Below are positions 19,087-26,675 of a stretch of 64,000 nucleotides of DNA, piece after piece. This DNA is from Senegalimassilia faecalis. Its GTDB lineage: Bacteria > Actinomycetota > Coriobacteriia > Coriobacteriales > Eggerthellaceae. Numbering within the stretch: the first letter of the stretch is position 1; each line of letters starts with the position of its first letter. The notes beneath the pieces are model-generated. The model made no database searches. It was given only the letters and a program-made list of their open reading frames with translations, and was not told where the DNA came from. Position numbers and translations under genes: made by a program. Where the stretch lies: positions 930,001 through 994,000 of the forward strand of contig NZ_SDPW01000001.1 in the NCBI RefSeq assembly GCF_004135645.1. Reading direction: 5' to 3'.

Positions 19087-19226
19087 AAAAATCGCTCATG
19101 TATGTGATTTGTTGCCGACCAACCGAGTAGTCGGCAAAATCGCTTTTTGTTTCCCCAGGTCACAAGGTTGCGCTTTCCTCTATTACTCGGTAACCACTCA
19201 GCAAATCACATACATGAGCGATTTTT
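19087..19226. repeat. 140-bp palindromic element, variant 2, copy a
   Basis: Arms containing AATCGCTCATGTATGTGATT and its complement (19087-19110 and 19203-19226) flank a centre with core TTTCCCCAGGTCACA (19150-19164). In the left half a TTGCCGAC/GTCGGCAA hairpin exposes ACCGAGTA, which is complementary to TACTCGGT in the right half. Both outer ends carry A/T runs, so it could also end transcription either way. Copy b is at 36718. Confidence 0.85.
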
Positions 19227-19245
19227 GTGGTAACCCTGCCGTCTG

Positions 19246-22200
19246 ATGGAAGATTTTGAGGCGCAAGCAACTCCGCCAGCGAGCATACAAGATAATGGGA
19301 GCATGAAAGCGATTTCGAACATAGCAAACCACATCTTTCGTCACACGCCACCAACGTTTCGCACGCAAGATAGTAGCGGCGGCAATGGCCTAATCCGCGA
19401 AAACCAAGACCGGCTGGAAGCCTTAGAAGGAACCAGCTCATCTGCGCCAAAAAGCGCCTCATCCAGGGCGGTGCCGAGCGCCGAGCCATCACCCCGTGCA
19501 ATCTCGATGGCGCAAAAGACCACGTCGCGGGCGTTTTGCGCTATCGATTGTCCGGGGCGTTGTCCGTTGGTGCTTGAGTTGCGCGACGGGGAACTTGCGC
19601 GCGTGCGCGCCAACAAGGCCGCGCCCGCGTGCCATCGCGGCCTGTCCATGCGCGCCTGGGCGAACAGCCCCGATCGCCTTATGTGGCCGATGCGCCGCGT
19701 CGGGCCGCGCGGGTCGGCGCAATTCGAGCGCATCACCTGGGACGAAGCGCTTGACACCGTAGCCCGCGAGTTGGCACGCGTGCGCTGCGAGTTTGGCAAC
19801 GACGCCATCTACCTGGCGTACAGCACGGGTCAATCGTGCACCACGGCCGACCCGTTCGAGCGCCTGCTCAACTGCTTCGGCGGCTTTCTCGACCGCTACA
19901 ACAATTACTCGAACCCACAGATCAACGCCATGGTGCGCGCTCTGTACGGCGAAGGCGCGCTTTACCCCGGCGGCAGCGACCTTGATGCGGCGGCCGATGC
20001 GAATCTGCTGCTTGTTTTCGGCGCTTCACCTGCGGAAACGGGAACCGGTCGCGCCACATGGCATGGCGCCTGGGACCGCGTATGCAAGCGAATGGCCGCG
20101 CGCGGCGGACGCATCGTGATGGTCGACCCGCGCCGCAACGGTTCCATCCGCGAAGCCGAGCAGGCGTTTGGCCGCGAAGCAGCGGAAAATAGTTTAGCCG
20201 CAGCGCGCCAATCAGCCGAAACACCGACTTCTACGAATGATGCTTTGCGTTCAAGCTCCCACGAAACCAGCCCTCTCGATCAAAGTTGCCCATCCGATAA
20301 GCAATCGAAAAGCTCGGTAGCGGAGCACAACCGCGAAGCCCCGCCCAATGCCAACGTCACATGGCTGCCCGTCAACCCTGGCACCGACGGGGCGCTGGTT
20401 GCGGCACTTTTGCACGAGCTGACGTTTACGCACAACGCGCTGGCCTGGGATTTCCTGCGCGAATGCTGCATCGGCTTCACTGACGACACGCTGCCTGCGC
20501 GCTGGCGCGGCAAGGGGCTTTCCGTCCTTGATTACCTGCAGGGCACCGGGTACGACCGCGTGGCGAAAACGCCTGCGTGGGCCGCGCGCATCACCGGCGC
20601 AAGCGAAACGGCCATCCGCGACCTTGCGCGCGAACTGGCGCGCACGCAACCCACGTTCATCATGCAAGGCTGGGGGCCGCAGCGTCGCAGCAACGGCGAG
20701 ATGACCAGCGGCATGATCATGCTGTTGGCGCTGGCGCTTGGCCAGGTGGGACTTCCGGGAACGAACAACGGCATGAACGTCGCGTGGGGTGGCGGGTTTC
20801 TTACGCATGTTTCCGCAGGTCGCAATAGCGTTCCCTTCCGCATTCCCGCCTATCGGTTCCTGGACGCCATCGAGGACGGCACGCGCCTGGGCGTCGCCGA
20901 AGGCGTGCGCGGGCTTGCGGCCGACCAGCGGCTGGCCCACGGCATCAAGGCCATCGTGTGCCACGGCGGCAACTGCCTGACGAACCAGCATGGCGACGTC
21001 AACCGCGCGCATCGCGTGCTGGCCGACACGAGCGCGTGCGAGTTCATCGTGAACATTGACGTGGAGTTCACCGACTCGGCGCGCTATGCCGACATCGTGC
21101 TGCCCGACCTGTTCCGCATGGAGCAGGTCAGCGTCATGGACGCGGACACATGGGGCCGGCGCATCGTTGCCGCCGATGGCGCGCTTGGGCCGCGCTTCGA
21201 GCGCCGCGGCGCATGGGATATGTGCTGCGACCTGGCGAAACGATGGGGCATCGAAGCCACGTTCGCCGAAGGGCTCACGGAAGCGGAGTGGATCCGCGAA
21301 CTGCACGAAACCGATCGCGAACGCACCGCGCAAGCCAGCAGGCGGCTGGCGCCCGAGAAAAAGCGCCTGACACCCGAAGGTACGCAAGCCGACAGCGAGC
21401 AAACCGATAGCGCTCAAACGCTTGGCGCACAACCCGCATGCCAAGCGCAGAAAACCCGCGACGACCACGCCGCAGAAAACACGCCCGTCAGCACCTTGCC
21501 TCCATTCGAGCATCTGCTTGAACAGGGCGTTTGCTTCCGCAAAGACGCAGCGGACGCGCCGTTCGTGGCGCTAGCCGACTGGCGATGCGACCCCGTAGCG
21601 CACCCGCTGGACACACCTTCAGGCAAAGCGGAAATCTTCAGCGAGCACCTGGCCGCCGTTGCCGAGTCGCTGCACGGCACGCCCGACGAAGGCGCCATCA
21701 CGCCCATTCCTACCTACGTGCCCGAATGGAGCGCGGCGGAATTCGGCGTAGACGAGCCCGAAGGCAAGTGCGAAAGAGGCGACCAACCGGCATCTGAAGG
21801 CGAACTCGCAAAAGCGCTCAAGCCAAACGCGGGTCAAAACGCCCGCAACTCTGCCAACCCAGCAAGCACAGCAGTGCCGCGCGCCTGCGAACAGGCGCTT
21901 CGCGTGTTTGGGTTCCATAGCGTTGCGCGCATTCACTCGTCGTGGGGCAACGTGTTCGCCATGCCGAAGCGGCCGCCGCAGGTCATCTCCATCAACCCCA
22001 CGGACGCCGCCGCGCGCGGCATCCGCACAGGCGACCTGGTAGAAGCCACCAACCGCTTCGGCGCGCTGCGCCTGCCCGCCGAAGTCACCGACGACGTGAT
22101 CGCCGGCACCGTCATCATGCCCCAAGGCGCCTGGTGGAAGGTCGATTCCGCAGCGTTCGCAACAAAGGCCTCAAGCAACCAAACGCGAAAGAGGACCGCC

Positions 22201-22335
22201 AGTGGCGCCGTAGCCGCCAGCCCCCGTCCCGTCGATGTTGGCGGCTGCATCAACACGCTCACGTCAAGCCGCCCCTCGCCGCTAGCGTTCGGCAACCCCC
22301 AGCACACCTGTTGGTGCCGTCTTCGGAGCGTGTAG
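19246..22335 (+). CDS. DMSO-reductase-family molybdopterin oxidoreductase, catalytic subunit
   Basis: 1029 residues from ATG 19246; there is no good ribosome site, and an internal ATG at 19507 just before the first cysteine motif is an alternative, because residues 1-88 match nothing. A 4Fe-4S motif is formed by C98, C102, C106 and C129. The bis-MGD core follows (STGQSCTTADPFERLLNCFGG; likely Mo-ligand Ser 222 in NNYSNPQI; INPTDAAARGIRTGDLVEATNR in the C-terminal domain). No Tat signal is present, unlike most DmsA-type enzymes, and no electron-transfer or membrane subunit gene is adjacent. Three Gln/Ser/Ala-rich insertions (about 300-365, 705-775, 840-890) are unusual. The end (NPQHTCWCRLRSV) departs from the family's usual terminus, and a +1 frame would read HLLVPSSERV. 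Substrate unknown. Confidence 0.85.
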   Translation: MEDFEAQATPPASIQDNGSMKAISNIANHIFRHTPPTFRTQDSSGGNGLIRENQDRLEALEGTSSSAPKSASSRAVPSAEPSPRAISMAQKTTSRAFCAIDCPGRCPLVLELRDGELARVRANKAAPACHRGLSMRAWANSPDRLMWPMRRVGPRGSAQFERITWDEALDTVARELARVRCEFGNDAIYLAYSTGQSCTTADPFERLLNCFGGFLDRYNNYSNPQINAMVRALYGEGALYPGGSDLDAAADANLLLVFGASPAETGTGRATWHGAWDRVCKRMAARGGRIVMVDPRRNGSIREAEQAFGREAAENSLAAARQSAETPTSTNDALRSSSHETSPLDQSCPSDKQSKSSVAEHNREAPPNANVTWLPVNPGTDGALVAALLHELTFTHNALAWDFLRECCIGFTDDTLPARWRGKGLSVLDYLQGTGYDRVAKTPAWAARITGASETAIRDLARELARTQPTFIMQGWGPQRRSNGEMTSGMIMLLALALGQVGLPGTNNGMNVAWGGGFLTHVSAGRNSVPFRIPAYRFLDAIEDGTRLGVAEGVRGLAADQRLAHGIKAIVCHGGNCLTNQHGDVNRAHRVLADTSACEFIVNIDVEFTDSARYADIVLPDLFRMEQVSVMDADTWGRRIVAADGALGPRFERRGAWDMCCDLAKRWGIEATFAEGLTEAEWIRELHETDRERTAQASRRLAPEKKRLTPEGTQADSEQTDSAQTLGAQPACQAQKTRDDHAAENTPVSTLPPFEHLLEQGVCFRKDAADAPFVALADWRCDPVAHPLDTPSGKAEIFSEHLAAVAESLHGTPDEGAITPIPTYVPEWSAAEFGVDEPEGKCERGDQPASEGELAKALKPNAGQNARNSANPASTAVPRACEQALRVFGFHSVARIHSSWGNVFAMPKRPPQVISINPTDAAARGIRTGDLVEATNRFGALRLPAEVTDDVIAGTVIMPQGAWWKVDSAAFATKASSNQTRKRTASGAVAASPRPVDVGGCINTLTSSRPSPLAFGNPQHTCWCRLRSV

Positions 22336-22456
22336 CCAGTTTGCGAAGCGTGGTTGTTCTTCGTTTGCGCCGCGGTTTCGCGGCAAGTGGTGTAGTATAC
22401 TTTGGCTTTGTAAATCGCGCCTGCGGGCGCAGTCGCATAAAACCGTGAGGATCAGC

Positions 22457-22645
22457 ATGGATTGGGTCGGCCTTTACCATTTTCTTTTCGAAACGTACGC
22501 CGGAATCGGCGCTATGGTTGGTGCAGGCATCGTCATCAGCCTTATCGCATGCGTCATCATGGAGCGTCGCACGCGCAAAACGTTCGTCGACCGTCCGAAG
22601 GGCGAGGACGATTGGTCGTTCTTCGACGACGATGATAACGAGTAG
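22457..22645 (+). CDS. Small single-pass membrane protein
   Basis: 62 residues. ATG 22457 follows GAGGA by 5 bases and is preferred over a GTG four codons upstream. One hydrophobic helix (GAMVGAGIVISLIACVIM, about 20-38) is followed by a basic stretch RRTRKTF and an acidic tail ending DDDDNE. It is monocistronic, ended by the terminator at 22699. Family not recognised. Confidence 0.7.
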   Translation: MDWVGLYHFLFETYAGIGAMVGAGIVISLIACVIMERRTRKTFVDRPKGEDDWSFFDDDDNE

Positions 22646-22698
22646 CATCTCACGTTAATCCACGGCGGCCACTCACTCACACGATTTGCCGCCATAGC

Positions 22699-22734
22699 AG
22701 CGCCGACGTCGCCAAACGTCGGCGCTTTTCTTTT
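22699..22734 (+). terminator. Strong terminator after the small membrane protein
   Basis: Stem GCGCCGACGT/ACGTCGGCGC with a 6-base loop followed by TTTTCTTTT. Confidence 0.9.
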
Positions 22735-22837
22735 GTAGAGGACTGTTTCACGTGCGCTTTTGATGCGCCATATTCGGTATAGCGGGGTCGTTCAGAAGGG
22801 GAGATCCGTTCCCGCCTATGCCTATGGAGGCACGCCC

Positions 22838-22966
22838 ATGGATGAGAAGAAACCCGCAGAGCCGCAGGAAATCTGCCGCGAAGAATTCATGAAGCGCCTG
22901 CGCCCCGAGTACCGCAAGAGGCAAGGCGAAAAGTGCCAGGCAGCAAGCCGGCGCCAAGCGCGCTAG
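22838..22966 (+). CDS. Small basic protein
   Basis: 42 residues from ATG 22838, 7 bases after TGGAGG. The sequence is highly charged (DEKKPAEPQEICREEF ... RRQAR) with two cysteines. It lies between two terminators, so it has its own short transcript. No family recognised; the ribosome site and isolated position are the main support. Confidence 0.45.
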   Translation: MDEKKPAEPQEICREEFMKRLRPEYRKRQGEKCQAASRRQAR

Positions 22967-22973
22967 AAACGAA

Positions 22974-23059
22974 TAGGGGACGAGCGACAGCTCGTCCCCT
23001 TCTCGCCAACGCCCGAAGGGCGCGTCACTGTTCTCCAATTCCAACGCCCGAAGGGCGCG
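22974..23059 (-). repeat. Structured intergenic repeat, copy B (also acts as terminator)
   Basis: Read on the minus strand, GTGACGCG, a hairpin CGCCC-TTC-GGGCG, and a GGGGACGAGC/GCTCGTCCCC hairpin follow each other. The same order and nearly the same bases occur at 60882-60935. A second copy of CCAACGCCCGAAGGGCGCG lies at 23041-23059. On the plus strand the GGGGACGAGC hairpin ends the 22838 gene. Confidence 0.7.
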
Positions 23060-23066
23060 CACTCCC

Positions 23067-23963
23067 TTACAGCTTGAAGCCGATGGAATCTAGGACGTAC
23101 TTCGGCACCATGAAGCGGACGGTCTTTTGCGGGTCGACCATCTGACACACTTCCACGTCGGCAACCAGCGACAGCAGCATGACCAGGTCGGCCTCCGTTT
23201 CATTGGTGCGCGACGCCAGCAGGTCCACCATCTGCTGAACGGCCAGGTCAGCGGCCGCATCCAGCGAGTCAGCCGACACGATGATGCCCAGATGCGTGTC
23301 GTTTTCGATCAGCGGGTTCACCAGCGAAAGCTCGGGCATGGCCGTCAGCGTGACGGTGGCATGGCCCGCAACTTCGGCGCCGGAAACGCTGATTTCGCCG
23401 TCGCCCATGGCCGCGTGCATGTCGCCGCAGCCGAACAGCGCGCCGTCAACGGCCACGGGGAAGTACAGCGTGGCGCCCGTGGTGATGGCCGTGTTGTCCA
23501 TGTTGCCGCCGTGCGTGCCCGGCGTGCCGCAGTTCACCGGCTCGCCCGCCGGCGCCACGCCGATGACGCCGATCATGGGGCGCAGCGGAATGCTCAGGCG
23601 CTCGTCCCACACCAGCGTGTTGCCCTGCACCTTGCAGTAATGCGTGGCCCAGTCCTCGAAGCGGTCGCCACACGGGCCTTCGTCCTTGCCCGTGCACGAG
23701 CACGTCTGCTCGTCGAACTCGATGTTGTCGATGTGCACCTTCAGCGCACCGCCGGCCACGGCGCCCTCGACGAAGATGGGGCCGGTCGCCGGGTTCACGG
23801 CATCCCAATCCAGGTCATCCATCTTGTCCTGCGGGCCGGTCAGCTGGTTGCTGAAGCAGTCCTTCGTACGGATGCGCACCGTTTCGCCAGACGGCACGGT
23901 CAGCACCGGCTCCAGGTCGCGGTCGAAGAAGAACAGCGTTTTGTCGTCGTTCAGCTCAATCAT
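23067..23963 (-). CDS. Acetamidase/formamidase family protein
   Basis: 298 residues from ATG 23963, 5 bases after GGGGA; upstream in-frame starts lack ribosome sites. Family features are VRIRTKDCFSNQL, NPATGPIFVEGAVAGG, the GTPGTHGGNMDN loop and CGDMHAAMGDGE (FGCGDMHAAMGDGEIS). These enzymes hydrolyse formamide or short amides to the acid and ammonia and use a metal held by His/Asp residues of the last motif. A Cys-rich loop (TCSCTGKDEGPCGD) is extra. No urea or amide transporter is next to it. The substrate is inferred from the family. Confidence 0.88.
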   Translation of the reverse strand: MIELNDDKTLFFFDRDLEPVLTVPSGETVRIRTKDCFSNQLTGPQDKMDDLDWDAVNPATGPIFVEGAVAGGALKVHIDNIEFDEQTCSCTGKDEGPCGDRFEDWATHYCKVQGNTLVWDERLSIPLRPMIGVIGVAPAGEPVNCGTPGTHGGNMDNTAITTGATLYFPVAVDGALFGCGDMHAAMGDGEISVSGAEVAGHATVTLTAMPELSLVNPLIENDTHLGIIVSADSLDAAADLAVQQMVDLLASRTNETEADLVMLLSLVADVEVCQMVDPQKTVRFMVPKYVLDSIGFKL

Positions 23964-24258
23964 CAGGTTCCCCATTCGTTCGTTTTCGCCATCCCCCTCG
24001 GGCATGGCGCTTGCCACATCTCACGCCGTGGCCGCGTTTTTGTTGTTATGCGCGATTGTGAAATCGCAGGTCAGCAAGCAGTTTGCGAAGTTAGCGCAGC
24101 GGAATAGCGAATCTCACCCAGCAAAGCAAGTTTCACGTGCGCAGCATTGCGCGCCGCGCCAGCCCGTGCGCGCGCCAGGCAAGCCCACAAGTTTCCGCCC
24201 AGCGAACCGCCGCCGCACCGCAGCTTCGGGCACCCCGGTCGCAAGCCATTGCGTTTCG

Positions 24259-26574
24259 CTATTCGTCGTCTTCGTCATAATACTCGGGATCGGGCAGAAG
24301 ATAGCTGGCAAACAGCATGATTGCCGCCGAAACCGCCAGCGAGGCGATGTCGAAGGCCGAAGGCGTCCAAGGCGCTTGTGCGGAAAGCGAAGCCGCCGCC
24401 AAAGCCAGACCGCCCGCCATAGCCGCCGTACCGGCCAGCGTGCCGAACGCCGCGAACAGCCGCGTGGGACGCCAGCGCAGCAGCGCGCAAACGCCCGCCG
24501 CCACAACCCAGCTTGCCACCACCGCCCACGTGCCCGGCTGCGAAAGCAGTGCCACCATGCGGTCGGAAACCACTTCGCCAGCGAACGCACCTGTGGAGAA
24601 ATGCCAGGTCACAAGCATGTTCCAGCCGAACAGCGAGCCGCTTCCCAGGCCAGCGAGCAGCAGCGCGCACATCGCCTGGAACGCCGCCGTTATCATGGCG
24701 GGCACTGGACGCAGACAGAACCCAGCAGCCAGCGGGGCCAGCGGGCCCAAGCTCACCGCGCCTGCAAGCGGCGCCGCCAGCACGGCGTTCGCCAACGCAT
24801 CGTCCGTGCGCCCGAGGTACCACCACCATACGCCCGCCGCAACCAGCAGCACGCAACCCGCCGCCGGGATGCCGCACGCGATGAGCATGCCCGAAAACGC
24901 CAGCAGCCCCAGCAGCGCACCCAGGTGCGGACGAAGCACTCCTGCAAGCGTGAACAGGCAAAACAGTCCCCAGAACAGAGGATTGTCGAAGCCCGACGCT
25001 TGCGGGATGTTCGCGAACGACACGAACGCCAGCACCGCCGAGCCCGCCGCGCCGCACCCGTGCGACGCCACGCGCAAAAGCATCGGCGTGATGCGGTCGC
25101 GCAGCGAAATGCGTGGGGCGCGGGGCGCAGGCGCAGGCGCCTCGTCCTCCGCCGGCCCCTGCACGATTTCGGCCAGCGCCGCGCGACCCTGCGCCGCGTC
25201 GCCCAAAAGCGGCGCGAGCTCTTCGGCGAAGTCGCGCACCGACTCGTAGCGCTCGTCGCGTTCGGGGTCCAGCGCGTAGAAGATCACGTCGTCGGCCGCT
25301 TCGTCCAGGTCGTCCCAGCACAGCGACGGCAGCACCAGCTCGCCGTCCTCGATCGCCTCCTGCGCTTGGAACAGGTCGGGCGCGAAAAACGGGTTTTCGC
25401 CGGCCAGCATCTCGTACGTCACCGACGCAAGCGCCCACTCGTCGCAACGCGCGTCCAGGTTTTCCTGCCGCATCTGCTCAAGCGGCATGTAGCCGATGGT
25501 ACCGCCGCCAGCCGGGCCGAACCCCGAGGCGTCGGCCAACGTGGCCAGGCCGAAGTCGGTCACTTTCACCTGGCCAGCGTGGTTGATCAGGATGTTGTCG
25601 GGTTTGATGTCCAGGTGCAGCACGCCGTTTTCGTGAGCAACCTCAAGCGCGTGCGCCACGCCATCGAACACGGCGGCCACGATGTCAAGCGTCAGCTCGG
25701 CGTCGTGATTGTGCAGCAGCTCCGTCAGCGTCATGCCCTCGACGTACTCCATGATCAGATACGCCGTGGAATCCTGGATTTCGAAGTCGTACACCGCCAC
25801 GATGTTCGGGTCGGAAAGCATGGCGGCTGTACGCGCCTCGTCAAGCCCGGGAATGCGCGACAGCGTGCGCACCAACGGCTCGTCGTCGGCAGCCTGCGTG
25901 AGGCTGACGGATACGCTTGGCGCAGGAATGGACGCACGAACTGCGGAAACGCGAGCGGCTTCTTCGCCGGAAACATCCGCTTGCGCCTGCGCTTCGGCCT
26001 GCGCCATGGCCCGACTGGTTGCGTTGAACAGCCAGGCTTCGGCAGCGTCTTCGTCCTGCGCGCGCGAGGTGCCCGCAACCAGCGCACGGTCGGAAGCCAC
26101 GCTGCCTACCGCAAGCAGGCTGTCGCCCGCTGCAACCGGCGCGGCCTCCGCATCGCTTTCCCCGCCCGCTTCGCCGCACGCTTCCGGCAAATCTTCCCAA
26201 GGCGGAATATCTTGTGGGTCGACGGCAGCTTGCGCGCGAGATGCAGCAGCCGAGTCCGCAACGCCAGCGCCCATCAACGACGCGTCCGCTCCCGATGCTC
26301 CGGCGCAGCCCGCGCTGCCAGGCTCGGCACCGGACGACGTCCCGTGCATCGCAGAGCCATAACTTCTCGCTTCGTCTTCCTCATCAGGCAAAACGATAGC
26401 ATCGGCACCCGGAAGCGCCGCGCGTTCAAGCTCGGCTTCGGAAAGCGGGATGCACTTTATGGCCACCTTGCGCTGGATACGCGTGTCCCACGCCACCTGC
26501 ACGGTGGCGAATCCGCCGGCCCCCGCTTTCCCCAGGGGCTTGTATCGATTCAGTATGAGCTGCTTTTTCGTCAT
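24259..26574 (-). CDS. Membrane Ser/Thr protein kinase with a large insertion in the N-lobe
   Basis: 771 residues from ATG 26574. Kinase motifs: Gly loop GKAGAGGFATV (15-25), lysine K40 (VAIK), alpha-C glutamate probably E246, HLD (320-322, in place of HRD) with DIKPDN, and DFG 340-342. Between K40 and alpha-C lies an insertion of roughly 190 residues (about 50-238), Ala/Glu/Asp-rich, which no ordinary Hanks kinase has. Behind the kinase domain (to about 450) come eight or more hydrophobic helices and an acidic end (DPEYYDEDDE). The gene is divergent from the nuclease at 26676. A TATAAT box lies 6 bases before the ATG, implying a leaderless mRNA. HLD instead of HRD suggests activation without loop phosphorylation. 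Confidence 0.88.
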   Translation of the reverse strand: MTKKQLILNRYKPLGKAGAGGFATVQVAWDTRIQRKVAIKCIPLSEAELERAALPGADAIVLPDEEDEARSYGSAMHGTSSGAEPGSAGCAGASGADASLMGAGVADSAAASRAQAAVDPQDIPPWEDLPEACGEAGGESDAEAAPVAAGDSLLAVGSVASDRALVAGTSRAQDEDAAEAWLFNATSRAMAQAEAQAQADVSGEEAARVSAVRASIPAPSVSVSLTQAADDEPLVRTLSRIPGLDEARTAAMLSDPNIVAVYDFEIQDSTAYLIMEYVEGMTLTELLHNHDAELTLDIVAAVFDGVAHALEVAHENGVLHLDIKPDNILINHAGQVKVTDFGLATLADASGFGPAGGGTIGYMPLEQMRQENLDARCDEWALASVTYEMLAGENPFFAPDLFQAQEAIEDGELVLPSLCWDDLDEAADDVIFYALDPERDERYESVRDFAEELAPLLGDAAQGRAALAEIVQGPAEDEAPAPAPRAPRISLRDRITPMLLRVASHGCGAAGSAVLAFVSFANIPQASGFDNPLFWGLFCLFTLAGVLRPHLGALLGLLAFSGMLIACGIPAAGCVLLVAAGVWWWYLGRTDDALANAVLAAPLAGAVSLGPLAPLAAGFCLRPVPAMITAAFQAMCALLLAGLGSGSLFGWNMLVTWHFSTGAFAGEVVSDRMVALLSQPGTWAVVASWVVAAGVCALLRWRPTRLFAAFGTLAGTAAMAGGLALAAASLSAQAPWTPSAFDIASLAVSAAIMLFASYLLPDPEYYDEDDE

Positions 26575-26580
26575 GCACAC

Positions 26581-26586
26581 ATTATA
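26581..26586 (-). promoter_or_regulatory. Consensus -10 box giving a leaderless kinase mRNA
   Basis: A perfect TATAAT on the minus strand is followed by six bases (GTGTGC) and the ATG of the kinase gene. Transcription would start at or beside the A of the ATG. No ribosome site exists upstream, in agreement. The -35 is not recognisable. Confidence 0.6.
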
Positions 26587-26675
26587 TTGGCCCGGTCGAT
26601 TCGGCCTATCCCCGCGCGGCGCATTTGGCTACAATCTTCGCGACCTACACAGCAACCCCCGCGAAAGGAAGCCTC

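Larger units (their letters stand above)
18748..19245. other. Intergenic region (498 bp) carrying two palindromic elements
   Basis: No gene is seen. The region contains the elements at 18814-18960 and 19087-19226, which together occupy more than half of it. They separate the truncated amidohydrolase from the molybdoenzyme gene. Confidence 0.7.
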
